Below, in pieces: positions 19,983-36,172 of a stretch of 64,000 bases of DNA (position 1 is the first letter of the stretch; each line of letters begins with the position of its first letter). The notes beneath the pieces were generated by a model that did not search any database, had not been told where the DNA came from, and was given only the letters and a program-made list of their open reading frames with translations. Origin of the DNA: JAENVT01 sp963773085 (lineage in GTDB: Bacteria > Actinomycetota > Acidimicrobiia > Acidimicrobiales > Ilumatobacteraceae); NCBI GenBank assembly GCA_963773085.1, contig CAVYZS010000004.1:1-64000 (forward strand), in the 5' to 3' direction. The translations under genes were made by a program, and so were the position numbers.

Positions 19983-22040
19983 ATGGCAGAGCGCCTGGTA
20001 CGAATGACGTGCACCCACGACTGTCCGGATGCGTGTAGTGCCTTGGTCACGATCGACGCTGGCGGCCGGGCCGTCGAGATCACGGCGGACCGCTCGCACC
20101 CGGTGACGGGGCGGCATCTGTGCGTGAAAGTCGACCGATATCTCGAGCGGGTCTACAGCGCTGATCGGGTGCTCACCCCGCTTCGCCGAAACGGGCCGAA
20201 GGGAAGCGGCGAATTCACACCTCTCAGTTGGGACGAGGCGCTCGACGAGATCGCCGGGCGATGGCAACAGCTCTCGGCGGAGCTGGGTCCGACGTCGATC
20301 CTTGGTTACTCCTATCTCGGATCGATGGGGCTGCTCGATGCGTTTGGGACCACACAGGCGCTGTTCAACAGGCTCGGTGCGACCCAGCTGGAGCGATCGA
20401 TCTGTGGACCGCAGTGGTTCGCGTTGTCAGATATCACCGGTTGGCCGTGGTCGGACCCGGAGAACCTACCTGACGCCAAGATGGTCGTGGTCTGGGGCAT
20501 GGACCCGGTCTCGACCTCGATCCACACGTGGGAACTGATCAGGCGCGCCCGCAAGGAGAACGGTGCCGAACTGGTGGTGGTGGATCCCTACCGAAGCCGG
20601 ACCACGCGTTATGCCGACCTCCATCTCCGCCCGAACCCGGGCACCGACGGAGCGCTCGCCCTCGCGGTGGCCAACGTGATTTTCAGCGAGGGCCTCGAAG
20701 ATGGTGCCTATCTCGCGGCCCACACCACCGACGCCGGTGCCTACCGGACAGCGGTCGAACCGTGGACACCGGAGCGGGCTGCGGCGGAGACCGGTGTTCC
20801 TGTACGGGACATCGTCGAATTCGCTCGTCGGTACGCGAGCACGAGGCCCGCGGCCATCCGGCTCGGGGTCGGCATGCAGCGATCGACCGGATCGGGTTCG
20901 GCTTTGCGAGCCATCCAATGCCTGCCTGCACTGACCGGTCAATGGCGGTGGCCGTCGGGAGGGATCGCCGGAGCGGTCTCGATCGGGCACGCCAACCTGT
21001 CGGCTCTCACCCGCCGAGACCTCACCCCGCCAGGTACGCGAGAGGTGAACATGATCCAGCTCGGCCGGGTCCTCACCGATCCGACCTTGGATCCCCCGAT
21101 TGGAGCCCTGTACGTCTGGAACAGCAACCCAGCGGTCATTGCCGCTGACCAGCAGAAGGTGCTCGAAGGACTCAAACGAGAAGATCTGTTCACCGTCGTC
21201 CACGACCAGTTCGTGACCGACACCGCCCGATACGCCGACATCGTGCTCCCTGCCACGACGATGCTGGAGCATCCCGACCTCGTCGGTTCGTGGGGGTTCT
21301 CCTACCTCTCCTGGAACGAGGCCGCCATCGACCCGGTCGGCGAGTCAAAATCGAACGCCGAGGTGACTCGGCTGCTGGCAGCCCGGCTGGACTTCGCCGA
21401 CGAGGTGTTCCAACTCGATGATCACCAACTGATGGAGCTCGCCCTGGCCGACTCGGCCGCAGCTGCGGCAGGGGTGACCTCTGAGGTGCTCCGTGCAGAA
21501 GGGTTTGTGCGTGTCGGCCCGTCGATGGGTACCGCCGTCGCCGCCGATGCCACGTTCGCGTTCTCCAACGATGCACTTGCCGCGGCCGGGCTGCACCCGG
21601 TTGTGGAGTACCGCCCACCCGCCCGAACACCAAGCCCCACCAGCCGGTACCCGCTGCGCCTCCTCACCCTCAAACGTCACTACTCGATCAACAGCTCGTA
21701 CGGGAACCTGCCGGTGATGCTCAACGCCGAACCGTGTGCGACAGCGGAGATACACCCCAACGACGCCGCCGCTCGGGCGATTGTCGACGGAGCGGAGATC
21801 TCGGTGTACAACGACCTCGGCCGGATCCGACTGACCGCCTCGATCACCGACAATGTTCCAGTGGGAACAATTGCCGTCCCATTCGGTCGATGGGGCGCGG
21901 ATCCGACGTCGGGCGGTGCGAACTCACTCACCAGCGACTCCCTCGGTGACCTCGCCAACGGCCCGACCTTCTGCGACAACCTCGTCGAGGTCGAACCCGC
22001 CCATAGCCCAGTCCTGGCCGGGGTGGACTCCCCTCCTTGA
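19983..22040 (+). CDS. Molybdopterin-dependent oxidoreductase, BisC/DMSO-reductase superfamily
   Basis: 685-aa bis-molybdopterin enzyme. An N-terminal 4Fe-4S site is formed by C10, C14, C18 and C47 (CTHDCPDAC...RHLC). The Mo ligand is probably C141 in SICGPQW, which would place it with formate-dehydrogenase, nitrate or thiosulfate/polysulfide-type enzymes and not with Ser-ligand DMSO reductases. The C-terminal molydop-binding domain starts near residue 555. No twin-arginine signal is present, so it should be cytoplasmic. GGAGGT lies 6-8 nt before the ATG. No electron-transfer or chaperone subunit is adjacent. Substrate unknown. Confidence 0.9.
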   Translation: MAERLVRMTCTHDCPDACSALVTIDAGGRAVEITADRSHPVTGRHLCVKVDRYLERVYSADRVLTPLRRNGPKGSGEFTPLSWDEALDEIAGRWQQLSAELGPTSILGYSYLGSMGLLDAFGTTQALFNRLGATQLERSICGPQWFALSDITGWPWSDPENLPDAKMVVVWGMDPVSTSIHTWELIRRARKENGAELVVVDPYRSRTTRYADLHLRPNPGTDGALALAVANVIFSEGLEDGAYLAAHTTDAGAYRTAVEPWTPERAAAETGVPVRDIVEFARRYASTRPAAIRLGVGMQRSTGSGSALRAIQCLPALTGQWRWPSGGIAGAVSIGHANLSALTRRDLTPPGTREVNMIQLGRVLTDPTLDPPIGALYVWNSNPAVIAADQQKVLEGLKREDLFTVVHDQFVTDTARYADIVLPATTMLEHPDLVGSWGFSYLSWNEAAIDPVGESKSNAEVTRLLAARLDFADEVFQLDDHQLMELALADSAAAAAGVTSEVLRAEGFVRVGPSMGTAVAADATFAFSNDALAAAGLHPVVEYRPPARTPSPTSRYPLRLLTLKRHYSINSSYGNLPVMLNAEPCATAEIHPNDAAARAIVDGAEISVYNDLGRIRLTASITDNVPVGTIAVPFGRWGADPTSGGANSLTSDSLGDLANGPTFCDNLVEVEPAHSPVLAGVDSPP

Positions 22041-22059
22041 CGAGCGGGCAACCGCGGCA

Positions 22060-22074
22060 TAGCTTCCGCTGGTG
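22060..22074 (+). promoter_or_regulatory. TANNNT box for a leaderless start
   Basis: TAGCTT at 22060-22065 lies 6 nt before the GTG at 22072. Confidence 0.5.
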
Positions 22075-22707
22075 GCCTGCCGAGTGATTTGCATCTCACG
22101 GGTTCTCGGTGCCGGCGGCGGTGACGTCGGCCGGATTGTCGCCGGCAGCTTGGGTTACCGGTTGGTCGACGAGGAGATCGTGCAGCAGGCGGCGGAGTCG
22201 AATGGTGTGTCCGTCGAGGAACTCGCCGATGCCGAGCGACGGACGAAGGTCCTCGATCGGCTGACCAGGAACCTCGTGGTCGCCGGGGGCGCCGCCGGCC
22301 TCATGACCGCCGGCGCAGGCGTAATTGACCTGAGCGCCGGGACCGATCCCAAATCCTTGCGAGCGCTGATTCAGAAGTCGATCCACGAGACCGCCGAGCG
22401 AGGCGACGTCGTGATCGTGTCGCACGCGGCCTCCTACGCCCTCGCCGGGCGCGCCGACGTGCTGCGCGTCCTGGTTACGGCGTCGCCCGAAACGCGTGCT
22501 GGCCGGGCCGCGCAACAGGGTTCGGTCGACAACAAGAAGGCTGCCAAAGCGGTCGCCGACAGCGACGAGCACCGAGCCGCCTACCTGAAACGCTTCTACG
22601 GCATCGGCAACGAACTACCTACGCACTACGACCTCACACTGAACAGCGACTCGCTGTCCATCGAGCTGATGAGCGACCTCGTCGTGCGCGCCGCGTCGGC
22701 CCCCTGA
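22072..22707 (+). CDS. Cytidylate kinase-like family protein
   Basis: 211 aa. The N-terminal VICISRVLGAGGGDVGRIVAGSLGYRLVDEEIV follows the pattern of the cytidylate-kinase-like family (a glycine-rich loop without the classical GKS/T, then an acidic pair). VVIVSHAASYALAGRADVLRVLVTAS fits its central strand. This is not the housekeeping Cmk. It stands 41 nt before the large carboxylase on the same strand, though the carboxylase has its own box. Substrate unproven. Confidence 0.72.
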   Translation: MACRVICISRVLGAGGGDVGRIVAGSLGYRLVDEEIVQQAAESNGVSVEELADAERRTKVLDRLTRNLVVAGGAAGLMTAGAGVIDLSAGTDPKSLRALIQKSIHETAERGDVVIVSHAASYALAGRADVLRVLVTASPETRAGRAAQQGSVDNKKAAKAVADSDEHRAAYLKRFYGIGNELPTHYDLTLNSDSLSIELMSDLVVRAASAP

Positions 22708-22734
22708 CCGTCGATCGATGACTCGGTAGCGACG

Positions 22735-22748
22735 TAGTGTCGGCAGTA

Positions 22749-22751
<3 letters not shown>
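22735..22751 (+). promoter_or_regulatory. TANNNT box before the carboxylase
   Basis: TAGTGT at 22735-22740 lies 8 nt before the ATG at 22749. A GTG inside this box (22737) is in frame but is unlikely to be the start for that reason. Confidence 0.45.
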
Positions 22752-28335
<5,584 letters not shown>

Positions 28336-28347
28336 CCGTCGGTGATC

Positions 28348-31300
28348 TCAGATCGTCGGCACGGTGCTGAACCAGCCGTTCAGATCCACGACGAGGTCCG
28401 CTGGCACCATGCTGAAGAAGCACACGGTTCCATCGGCCGAAACAGGCACCAGAACGGCGTTGGAAACCGTCTGACCGGCGCTGTAGTTGACGCTGGCGAC
28501 GAGATTGCGGGTTCCACAGGGATACGCCGTCAGGAAGCCGTCGGCGTCGGGATTGGTGACGGCGACGTTGAGCGACACAGCGCTGACACCCGTGGGAGGC
28601 ACTCGACCGGCGATGTCGGCCATCTTCACTTCGAGGATCGTGCTGCCGCCGACCTTCGCCTTGATGACATCCCGGACGGCGTTGGGGCTCTGATCGGCTC
28701 GGGTGTCGAACACCCGGACGGGTGTGACACCGTTGAAGTCCGAACCGGTGGCGATCCAGCCGTCGATGTCGACCACCAGATCGGTCGTTGCCGAACTGAA
28801 GAAGCAGACATTGCCGTCTGCCGACACCGTGGCGATCACAGCGTTGGACACGGTTTGGCCGAGTGCGAAGTTCACGCTCGACACAAAGTCACGCGCACCA
28901 CACGGATACACCGTGATGAACCCGCCCGCATCCGGGTTGGTCACACCGACGTTGAGGGACACCGCTGCGACTCCCGTTGCCGGCACACCCGCCATGTCGG
29001 TGACCTTCACGGACAGGAAGTTGCCGGCAGCGATCGGCGTCTTCGGCACGGTCAGCATCGCATTCGGGCTGTTCCCGGGTCGTGTGTCGAACACGCGCTT
29101 CGGGGCGATCCCGCCGAAGCCGTGGGGTGTGAACCAGCCGTTGATGTCGACGACGATGTCGGCGGGGACCATGCTGAAGAAGCACACCTTTCCATCCGCC
29201 GGCACGGGCACGATCACGGCGTTCGACACCGTCTGACCGGCGAGGTAGTTGACGCTGGCGACGAGTTCGCGCACACCGCAGGGGTAGGCGGTGACGAAGC
29301 CGGCCGCATCAGGATTGGTGACAGTGACGGTGAGCGATACTGCGCCGACTCCGAGCGCCGGCACGTAACCGGGTAGGTCAGTCATCTGCACCTCGAGCAC
29401 GTCGGCGCCACCGACCTTGACCTTTGCCACCGAGCGCAGGGCGTCGGGGCTGTTCCCAGCCCGTGTGTCGAAGACACGCTGCGGCCCCACCGGGTTGAAG
29501 TCCGGGATGCGCGGCGTACCAGCCGTCTCCACAACGAAGGGGGTGACCGGTGAACTCGGGTCGGAGGGTGCACCGTTCCCCGACGCGTTGATAGCCCGAA
29601 CGGTGAACGTGTAGGCCGTGCCGTTCGCCAGACCCGTCACCGTGCAGGTGAGCGCGCCGGCGGTCGAGCAGGTGGCCCCGCCTGGAGCCGCTGTCACGAG
29701 ATACCCCGTGAGCGCTGGGCCGGCGTTGGCCGCCGGAGCAGTCCACGACACGTCAGCCCGAGCATCGCCTGCGGTCGCTGTTGCTCCGGTCGGAACGCCA
29801 CATGGCACAGACGTGTTCGATGTCAGATAGAAGGGGACTGTCAGGAACCCGCCGAGCACCTTGGCCGGTGCGGGCCCGGTCGCGCTCGTCGTAGGCGTTG
29901 CACGTCGCGTCTGTCGTCGGCGCACCCATGTTGCGGAGATCGAAGTTCGTACTGGTGAGGATGGTGTTGCGGTTGATGACAGCGCTCGACACCGATGCGT
30001 CGCCACGGTCGAAGTACGCGGTGTTCTGGGTGTTGGCTGTGTTGCCCGCCTGGATCTGGATGTCGATGTCGTTGTTCGAGACGATGTTGCTCGTCACGAC
30101 CTGGCCGAGGCCCTCGACCACGATGCCGAAGCCGTCGCCGGTCGAGCCGACGGGCATGCGGTGGTAGCCCGACACCGTGTTCCCCGTGACCACGGCACCG
30201 GTCGGTTGGTCCGCGTTCAGCAGTCCCGGTGAGCGGCGGAACACGGCGATGCCCGCGTAGTCACGGGCGTCGGTGGCCGCAACGGTGCGGGTCACGGCGT
30301 TGTTGCTGACGACGACGCTGCCGGGGCCGCTGGATTGGCCGTTGCCGGTGGGGTTCTTGATCTCGATGCCGAAGCGGCCGTTGTTGGTGACGGTGTTGTC
30401 GGCGATCAGGTTTGCGCCCGGCCCCTTGGCGCCGAGCACGCCGATGCCGGAGTCACCGTTGCCGACCACCTGGTTGCCAGTGATGGTGATGCCGCTGGCG
30501 CTGCCGTCGTTGAGGTCGATGCCGACGAGGAGGTTGTGGTCGAAGGTCCCACCGGTGATCGAGATGTTCGTCTTGGTGCCGTCGGTGAAGTAGACGCCGC
30601 GCCCGAACGAGCCTGCGAGACCGTTGTCCGACGAGCTCACATTGGTCAGGGCCACGTTGTCGAGGCTGGCCCCGGCCAGGAACAGACCATGCGCATCGTT
30701 GCTGATCGCTTCGATGTTGTCGAAGGTCAGATGGTCATGGGTACCACCGCCGGCGAGCGCTACGCCGTTGACGAAGTCCCGCACCGTCAGGTCCGAGATC
30801 GTCACGTTGCTGACGCCCGAGGCGATACCGATGCCGCTGCCGATACCCGCACCCTGCAACACCGTGGCGCCGGGGCCGGCACCCTGCAGCGTGATTGGTC
30901 GCGTGAGAGTGACCGCTTCGCCGTACGTGCCCGCCTTGGCGAGCACCGTGTCATCGTTCGCAGCGTTGTTCACTTCGCCTTGGATGGTTCCGCCGATCCG
31001 ACGCACGTTGGTGAACGTGTACGGCGCGGCTGACGTAGGAGTACGAACGAACGTCGAAGGGCACCTGCGTCACCAGTGCGACGGCAGCCTTGTCGAAGGT
31101 GTTGTCGTTCCAGTACGACGCCCAGTCGAACTCCGACTCGGCGTACACGCCGCGGGCCCGGATGAACTGCGTGCTGTTGGCGAAGGTGTTATCCGTGATG
31201 ATTGCCCCGCCGACCGGATTCACGAACCAGGGGACGCCGCCAGATCCGTTGAAGCTGATCGCGTTGAAGCCGTTGCCGCCGAGGTCGAACGTGTTGCGCA

Positions 31301-32039
31301 GGATCTCGCGGCCTGCCACGAGGCCCGTGTTGCCCGCGCCACTGGCGAGGGCGACGCTGGTCCCGTCGGGGAACACGTTGTCGAGGATGTGGTAGCTCTG
31401 CACCACGTCGCCTGCGGAGGAGAAGTCGTCGATGTAGATCGCGCCACCGCCCGGAATAGCCGTCGTCGCGTAGCGGAGGGTGAAGTTGTCGGCGACCACC
31501 TCGATCGTCTTGTTGTTCCCGGAATCGTTCGGGCCGATCTCGACGCCCTGGATGGTGGTGTCCGCAGCCTCGACGAAGATCCCGTCGGTGCCGAAGTTGT
31601 TCGTCGCATCAGTCGTGATCGTTGCGAGGGTCAAATTTGCGTCAGTGATCTCCACGTCTGCTGCCGTCACGCCGATCAAGCTGATCCCGGGCTTGCTGGA
31701 TCCGAAGAAGAGTCCGAACTGATAGGACCCGGCGATGGTCGTCGGGAGGCTGTTGGGGGCAGCTTCGTGATAGTTGCCCGGCAGGACCCGGACCTGACCA
31801 CCTGCGTCGACGGCATCGATCGCTGCTTGGATGGTCAGCTTTGCGTCGCCGACCGAGGCTCCACCGTTCGCGTTGTCGCCCGTCGTGCTGACGTAGCAGG
31901 TCGTGGTGCAGGGCGCCCCGGCGGCATGCGCAGAAGCGAGTGGAGCGAGCGCGATCGTCGATACGGCGAGCATCGCTCCGACGGCGAGCCCGACACACCT
32001 GATTGTCGACTCGCGCGCGGACCTGGTTGAACTGAACAT
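28348..32039 (-). CDS. Secreted beta-helix/FnIII protein with three VFDTR repeats (two frameshifts in this sequence)
   Basis: About 1,229 aa after removing two single-base insertions (near 31027-31031 and 29888-29898). Order: signal peptide (about 1-40, cleavage after ASAHA); a long right-handed parallel beta-helix (NosD/pectate-lyase-like repeats such as ITGNQVVGNGDSGIGV, about 55-720); one fibronectin type III domain near VSWTAPAANAGPALTGYLV; then three C-terminal repeats of exactly 127 residues, each opening RVFDTR and containing NPDA-GF-T-YPCG and GQTVSNAV. This C-terminal repeat type occurs in many actinobacterial surface proteins. Probably an exported carbohydrate-binding or adhesive protein; no catalytic motif is visible. 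Start ATG 32039 has AAGGG upstream. Confidence 0.85.
28351..29478 (-). repeat. Three tandem 381-bp coding repeats (VFDTR domains)
   Basis: RVFDTR begins at 29478, 29097 and 28716, so the units are 29478-29098, 29097-28717 and 28716-28351, with period 127 codons. Units 1 and 3 are most alike (shared VGG-LEV-M-D, VPADxVVDxNGWF); unit 2 diverges more. Conserved Cys pairs (YPCG and VCFF) suggest one disulfide per unit. Confidence 0.85.
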
Positions 32040-32289
32040 TGAGGGTCATCCCTTGATACTTCGGGCGAATCCGCCCGCCCACATGGCCTCGGCGTACTGG
32101 TAACGATCTCCAGCAACTCGGGCTCTGTGGCACTATCGGCATCGGCGTGGCCGATCTGAAGTCAAATCTTACGGTCGCTTGGCGCGCTTTCGCCTGCAAC
32201 AGCGGCAGCTTTCAGGTGACATGTGGCTCTGGACGGGCCACACGGATTGCTTCATCATCGACCGTGGAACACGCGCAAGGAGGACGGCC
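32040..32289. other. Divergent intergenic region
   Basis: 250 nt between the secreted protein (minus) and the DUF4389 gene (plus). AAGGAGG lies about 7 nt before the DUF4389 ATG. I see no convincing -10/-35 pair, hairpin or repeat beyond chance. Confidence 0.4.
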
Positions 32290-33741
32290 ATGAAGGCTGG
32301 CAGAATCGTCGCGCTCGTCATCGGGTGCTTCTTGGCACTGATCGGCGGGGCATTGCTCGTCGGGACCGGAGCGCTCACCTGGGCCTACGGGACCCAGCGC
32401 GACGATGATGGATACTTCACGTCGCACCGGGTGCGGATCGAGACCGTCACTCCGGCGATGCAGTCGGAGAGCATCGACCTCGGCAGCGACAAACGCCCCA
32501 ACCGGTGGCCGTTCGGCGAGGGTGATCTGGCCACCGTGCGGTTGCAGGCCACGGCACGCGAGGGCGAGCAGGTCTTCATCGGCATCGCCCACACCAGCGA
32601 CGTCGACACGTATCTCACCGGAGTCGCTCACGATGTGGTGACCAGCATCAGCTGGTCTCACGGCAACGTGGTGAAGTACAGCCGCGCCGACGGCGCGCCG
32701 ACTGCCACACCTCCGACAGCTCAGACGATCTGGGCAGCCAGCGCCAGCGGAACCGGGCGGCAGGTAGTGACGTGGGATGTCGAGGGCGGCAACTGGTCGA
32801 TCGTGGTGATGAACCCGGACGGCAGCCCCGGTGTTGCTGCCGATGTATCCATCGGCGTCAAGGTCCATGCGCTGGTCGGGTTGATGTTCGGCCTCGGTAT
32901 CGCCTCTCTCGTGCTGCTCGGCGGTGCTGCCGCCCTGATCATCTTCGCCACCCGCCGTCCGGCGGGGGCCGCCGCGGCCGTGCCCGTCGAACCGCTGCCG
33001 GTCGCCAGTCGCTCGCCGGTGCGGCTCGCCGCCACGCTCGACGAGCCTCTGAGCCGCGGGCTGTGGCTGGTGAAGTGGTTCCTCGCCATCCCGCACTTCA
33101 TCATCCTCGGTCTCTTGTGGCTCGCCGTCCTCGTGACGACGCTTGTCGCCGGCGTCGCCATCCTCTTCACCCGTCGCTATCCCAGGTCGATCTTCGACTT
33201 CAACGTCGGCGTACTGCGTTGGACGTGGCGAGTGACGTACTACGCGACGTCGGGCATCGGCACCGATCGCTACCCGCCGTTCACCTTGGCCGCCGTTGAC
33301 TACCCGGCGACGCTCGAGATCGAGTACCCGGAGCAACTGAACCGTTGGCTGGTCCTGGTGAAGTCGTGGCTGCTGGCCATCCCGCACTACATCGTCATCG
33401 GCTTCTTCATGGGTGGAGGATGGTTCCTCGGCGAAGACAGCGAGCGAGCGGCTGCCGGGTTCGGTCTGATCGGGCTGGTCACGGTGTTCGCCGGTGTGGC
33501 GTTGCTGTTCACGGCGCGCTACCCGCGTGGCTTGTTCGACTTCGTGATGGGGATGAACCGCTGGGTGTACCGCGTCGGCGCCTACGCCTTGCTGATGACC
33601 GACCGCTACCCGCCCTTCACCTTCGACGCCGGCGCTAACGAGCCCGGCCCGCTTCCTCCGCCGGGACCGCCCAGAGCTGCCGAGGTCGGGGTGCCGTCAG
33701 GCGCGACCGCGGCGGGTGGCAGTCAGGGGCAGAACCCGTAG
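32290..33741 (+). CDS. DUF4389 domain membrane protein
   Basis: 483-aa integral membrane protein. One N-terminal membrane helix (VALVIGCFLALIGGALLVGTG) precedes an extracytoplasmic domain of about 170 residues. A second helix (LVGLMFGLGIASLVLLGGAAALIIF) follows, then two copies of a DUF4389 unit, each with a paired-helix segment (KWFLAIPHFIILGLLWLAVL; KSWLLAIPHYIVIGFFMGGG) followed by RYPR-xFDFxxGxxRWxxRVxxY and DRYPPF. The C-terminal tail is Pro/Gly-rich. AAGGAGG supports the ATG at 32290. Function unknown; it converges with pheT. Confidence 0.85.
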   Translation: MKAGRIVALVIGCFLALIGGALLVGTGALTWAYGTQRDDDGYFTSHRVRIETVTPAMQSESIDLGSDKRPNRWPFGEGDLATVRLQATAREGEQVFIGIAHTSDVDTYLTGVAHDVVTSISWSHGNVVKYSRADGAPTATPPTAQTIWAASASGTGRQVVTWDVEGGNWSIVVMNPDGSPGVAADVSIGVKVHALVGLMFGLGIASLVLLGGAAALIIFATRRPAGAAAAVPVEPLPVASRSPVRLAATLDEPLSRGLWLVKWFLAIPHFIILGLLWLAVLVTTLVAGVAILFTRRYPRSIFDFNVGVLRWTWRVTYYATSGIGTDRYPPFTLAAVDYPATLEIEYPEQLNRWLVLVKSWLLAIPHYIVIGFFMGGGWFLGEDSERAAAGFGLIGLVTVFAGVALLFTARYPRGLFDFVMGMNRWVYRVGAYALLMTDRYPPFTFDAGANEPGPLPPPGPPRAAEVGVPSGATAAGGSQGQNP

Positions 33742-33819
33742 GGCAGTGGCCCTGCGGGTTGGAGGCAGCGGTGGCTCGCGAGTCTCGACCCGAGTGTCGC
33801 CGGCCACCTACGGGATGGG

Positions 33820-36172
33820 CTACCCGCGGATGGTCGCGCCGAGCTTGGCAACGCCACTGATGACCTTCGTGCGCAGCTCCGTCAACTCGCCCTCGCCGAG
33901 GGTCCGATCCAGGGCTTGGAACCTGAGTCGATAGGCAAGGCTGCGACTCCCCTCGGGCACACCGGCACCGCGGTAGACATCGAACAAGGCCAGGTCGACC
34001 AACAAGGCTCCAGCCGCCTGCTTGATCGCCTTGTCGACCTTCTCGGCGGTCACCGACTCGGGCGTGATGAAGGCGAGGTCCAGATCGCTCGATGGGAAGC
34101 GGCTCGTCGGCTTCCACATCGGCACCTTGGCGTCGTTGGCCAGCAACACCGTCAGGTTGAGCTCGAGAACCGCGACGCGCTCGTCGATGCCGTAGGCATC
34201 GAGCACGTCGGGATGCACCTCCCCCACTGCGCCAATCAGGTCGCGGCCGAGCGACAACGTCGCCGATCGGGTGGGGTGCAGTCCCGGAGGTGGGTTGGAC
34301 TGGTCGACGCGCGCGCCGAACCCCATTGTGGCCGCCAACTCACGCCACACATCCATCGCCGCCAGAGCGTCGCGACCGGCCAGGACGACGGCCAACTCTT
34401 CGTATTCGGCGGGCAGCTCGCCTTCACCAGGTGGGTAGGCATGCCCGATCTCGAACAAGCTGACCTCCGCCCGGCGATGTGATTCGTTGAAGGCGATCGC
34501 TTTCAAGAGTCCTGGGCGCAATGTGGTGCGCAGCACGCTCTCCTCTGCCACCAAGGAGTTGACGATTCGCAACGCCGGGCCACCGAGGCCGGCTCTAACC
34601 AGATCGTCGTCGGCCAGGAACGGGTTGGGCATCGCCTCGCTGAATCCGAGGCCGAGTAACACGTCGCGCAGTTGCCGGCGGCGTGCTTGTATCGGTGACA
34701 GTCGACCGTGCATGGCCGACTTCGGCACCGTCTTGCCGACGTTGCCGTACCCGAACTGGCGCGCCACTTCTTCGATGATGTCGACCTCGTCGTTGCAGTC
34801 GGGGCGCCACGACGGGACGGCGACGGCCAACGTCTCGCCACCACTTGCCGCGAATCCGAGCCGGCTGATGAGGTCGCTGATCTCCTCGCTGGACAGCGTT
34901 GTGCCAAGAAGTGAATTGACCTTGGCGACGCGCACATCGATGACTGGAGGGGTGGGAAGGAATTCCGACTTGGCGTCGACCATCCCGTCGTGCACGACTA
35001 GGTCCGGACACGTGAGGCGCAGAAGCTCGACAAACCTGGCAATGGCGGCCGGCATGCCGTGGGGATCGACCCCGCGATCGAATCTCAGTGAGGCCTCACT
35101 GCGCAGTCCGAGGCGACCGGCGGTCTTGGCGATACCGATGGGCTCGAACCAGGCGATCTCCAGGGCGATCGTCGTCGTTGTCTCGCTGATCTCCGTGTGG
35201 AGCCCACCCATGATCCCGCCGATTCCGATCGGCGTGTCGTTGGCATCGCAGATCAACAGATCGTCGGTGATGAGAAGGCGCTCGGCCCCGTCGAGGGTCA
35301 CCATCGTCTCGCCATCGACCGCACGCCGCACGCGGAACCCCTCGCCGCCCAAGGTGTCGAGATCGTAGGCATGGTTCGGTTGGCTGAGCTCGAGCATCAC
35401 GTAGTTGCTGACGTCGACGACGTTGTTGATCGGGCGCATTCCGGCAGCAGCAAGTCGCTGAGCGATCCACTCCGGCGATGCGCACACTCGGACTCCGCCG
35501 ATCACCGTGCTCGTGAACCGCGCGCAGCGGTCGCCATCCAGCAGTTCGACGGTCGCTTGCCGCGCGGGAGCACCGCTCGTCGAGGTGATCGAGTCGGTGC
35601 GTGCGGTGAGGGGTAGGCGCAGCCGCGCCGCCACCTGACGAGCGACGCCGAGATGACCCCAGCAATCCGGCAGGTTCCGGGTCACATCGAGGTCGTACAC
35701 CGTGTCCGCGAGCGAGACCAAGGGCCTCGCCGTATGGCTTGCCCAAGGGCGTTCCCTCGGGAAGGATGACGATGCCTGCGTGATCATCGCCGAGCCCCAA
35801 CTCGCGTGCCGAACACAACATGCCATCGCTCTGAAGGCCGAGGATCGGCTTGGGCTCGATCACCCGTCCATCGGGCATGGCGGTGCCGGGCGTGGCGAGC
35901 GGGACCACGTCGCCCGCCTGCATATTGAACGCGCCACACCACACGTGTCGCTCGCGCCCGTCGCCGACGTCCACGTAGACCCGATGGACCTTGGCGGCAT
36001 CCGGATGACGTTCTGTGCGCACGACGCGAGCCGTGATGACACCGACGACAGTCGCCCCGACGTGGATGATCTCTTCGACCGCCAGGCCGAGGTCGGTCAT
36101 CGTCTCGGCGATCTTGTCGATCTCGTCACCGAACGGGGCCAGTTCGTTGAGCCATGAATGAACGATCTTCAT
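33820..36172 (-). CDS. pheT: Phenylalanyl-tRNA synthetase beta subunit (one frameshift in this sequence)
   Basis: 783 aa after correction. The N-terminal piece MKIVHSWLNELAP (from ATG 36172) leads into the EMAP/tRNA-binding-like domain (GVITARVVRTERHPDA, residues 45-150). The rest contains B3/B4 editing, B5, core and the C-terminal anticodon-binding domain (SSDLDLAFI...). One extra base in the CCC run at 35722-35724 (GAGGCCCTTGG) splits it; deleting it joins GEALVSLADTVYDLDVTRN without gap. ATG overlaps the pheS stop by one base (TGATG), as usual for this pair. Confidence 0.93.
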
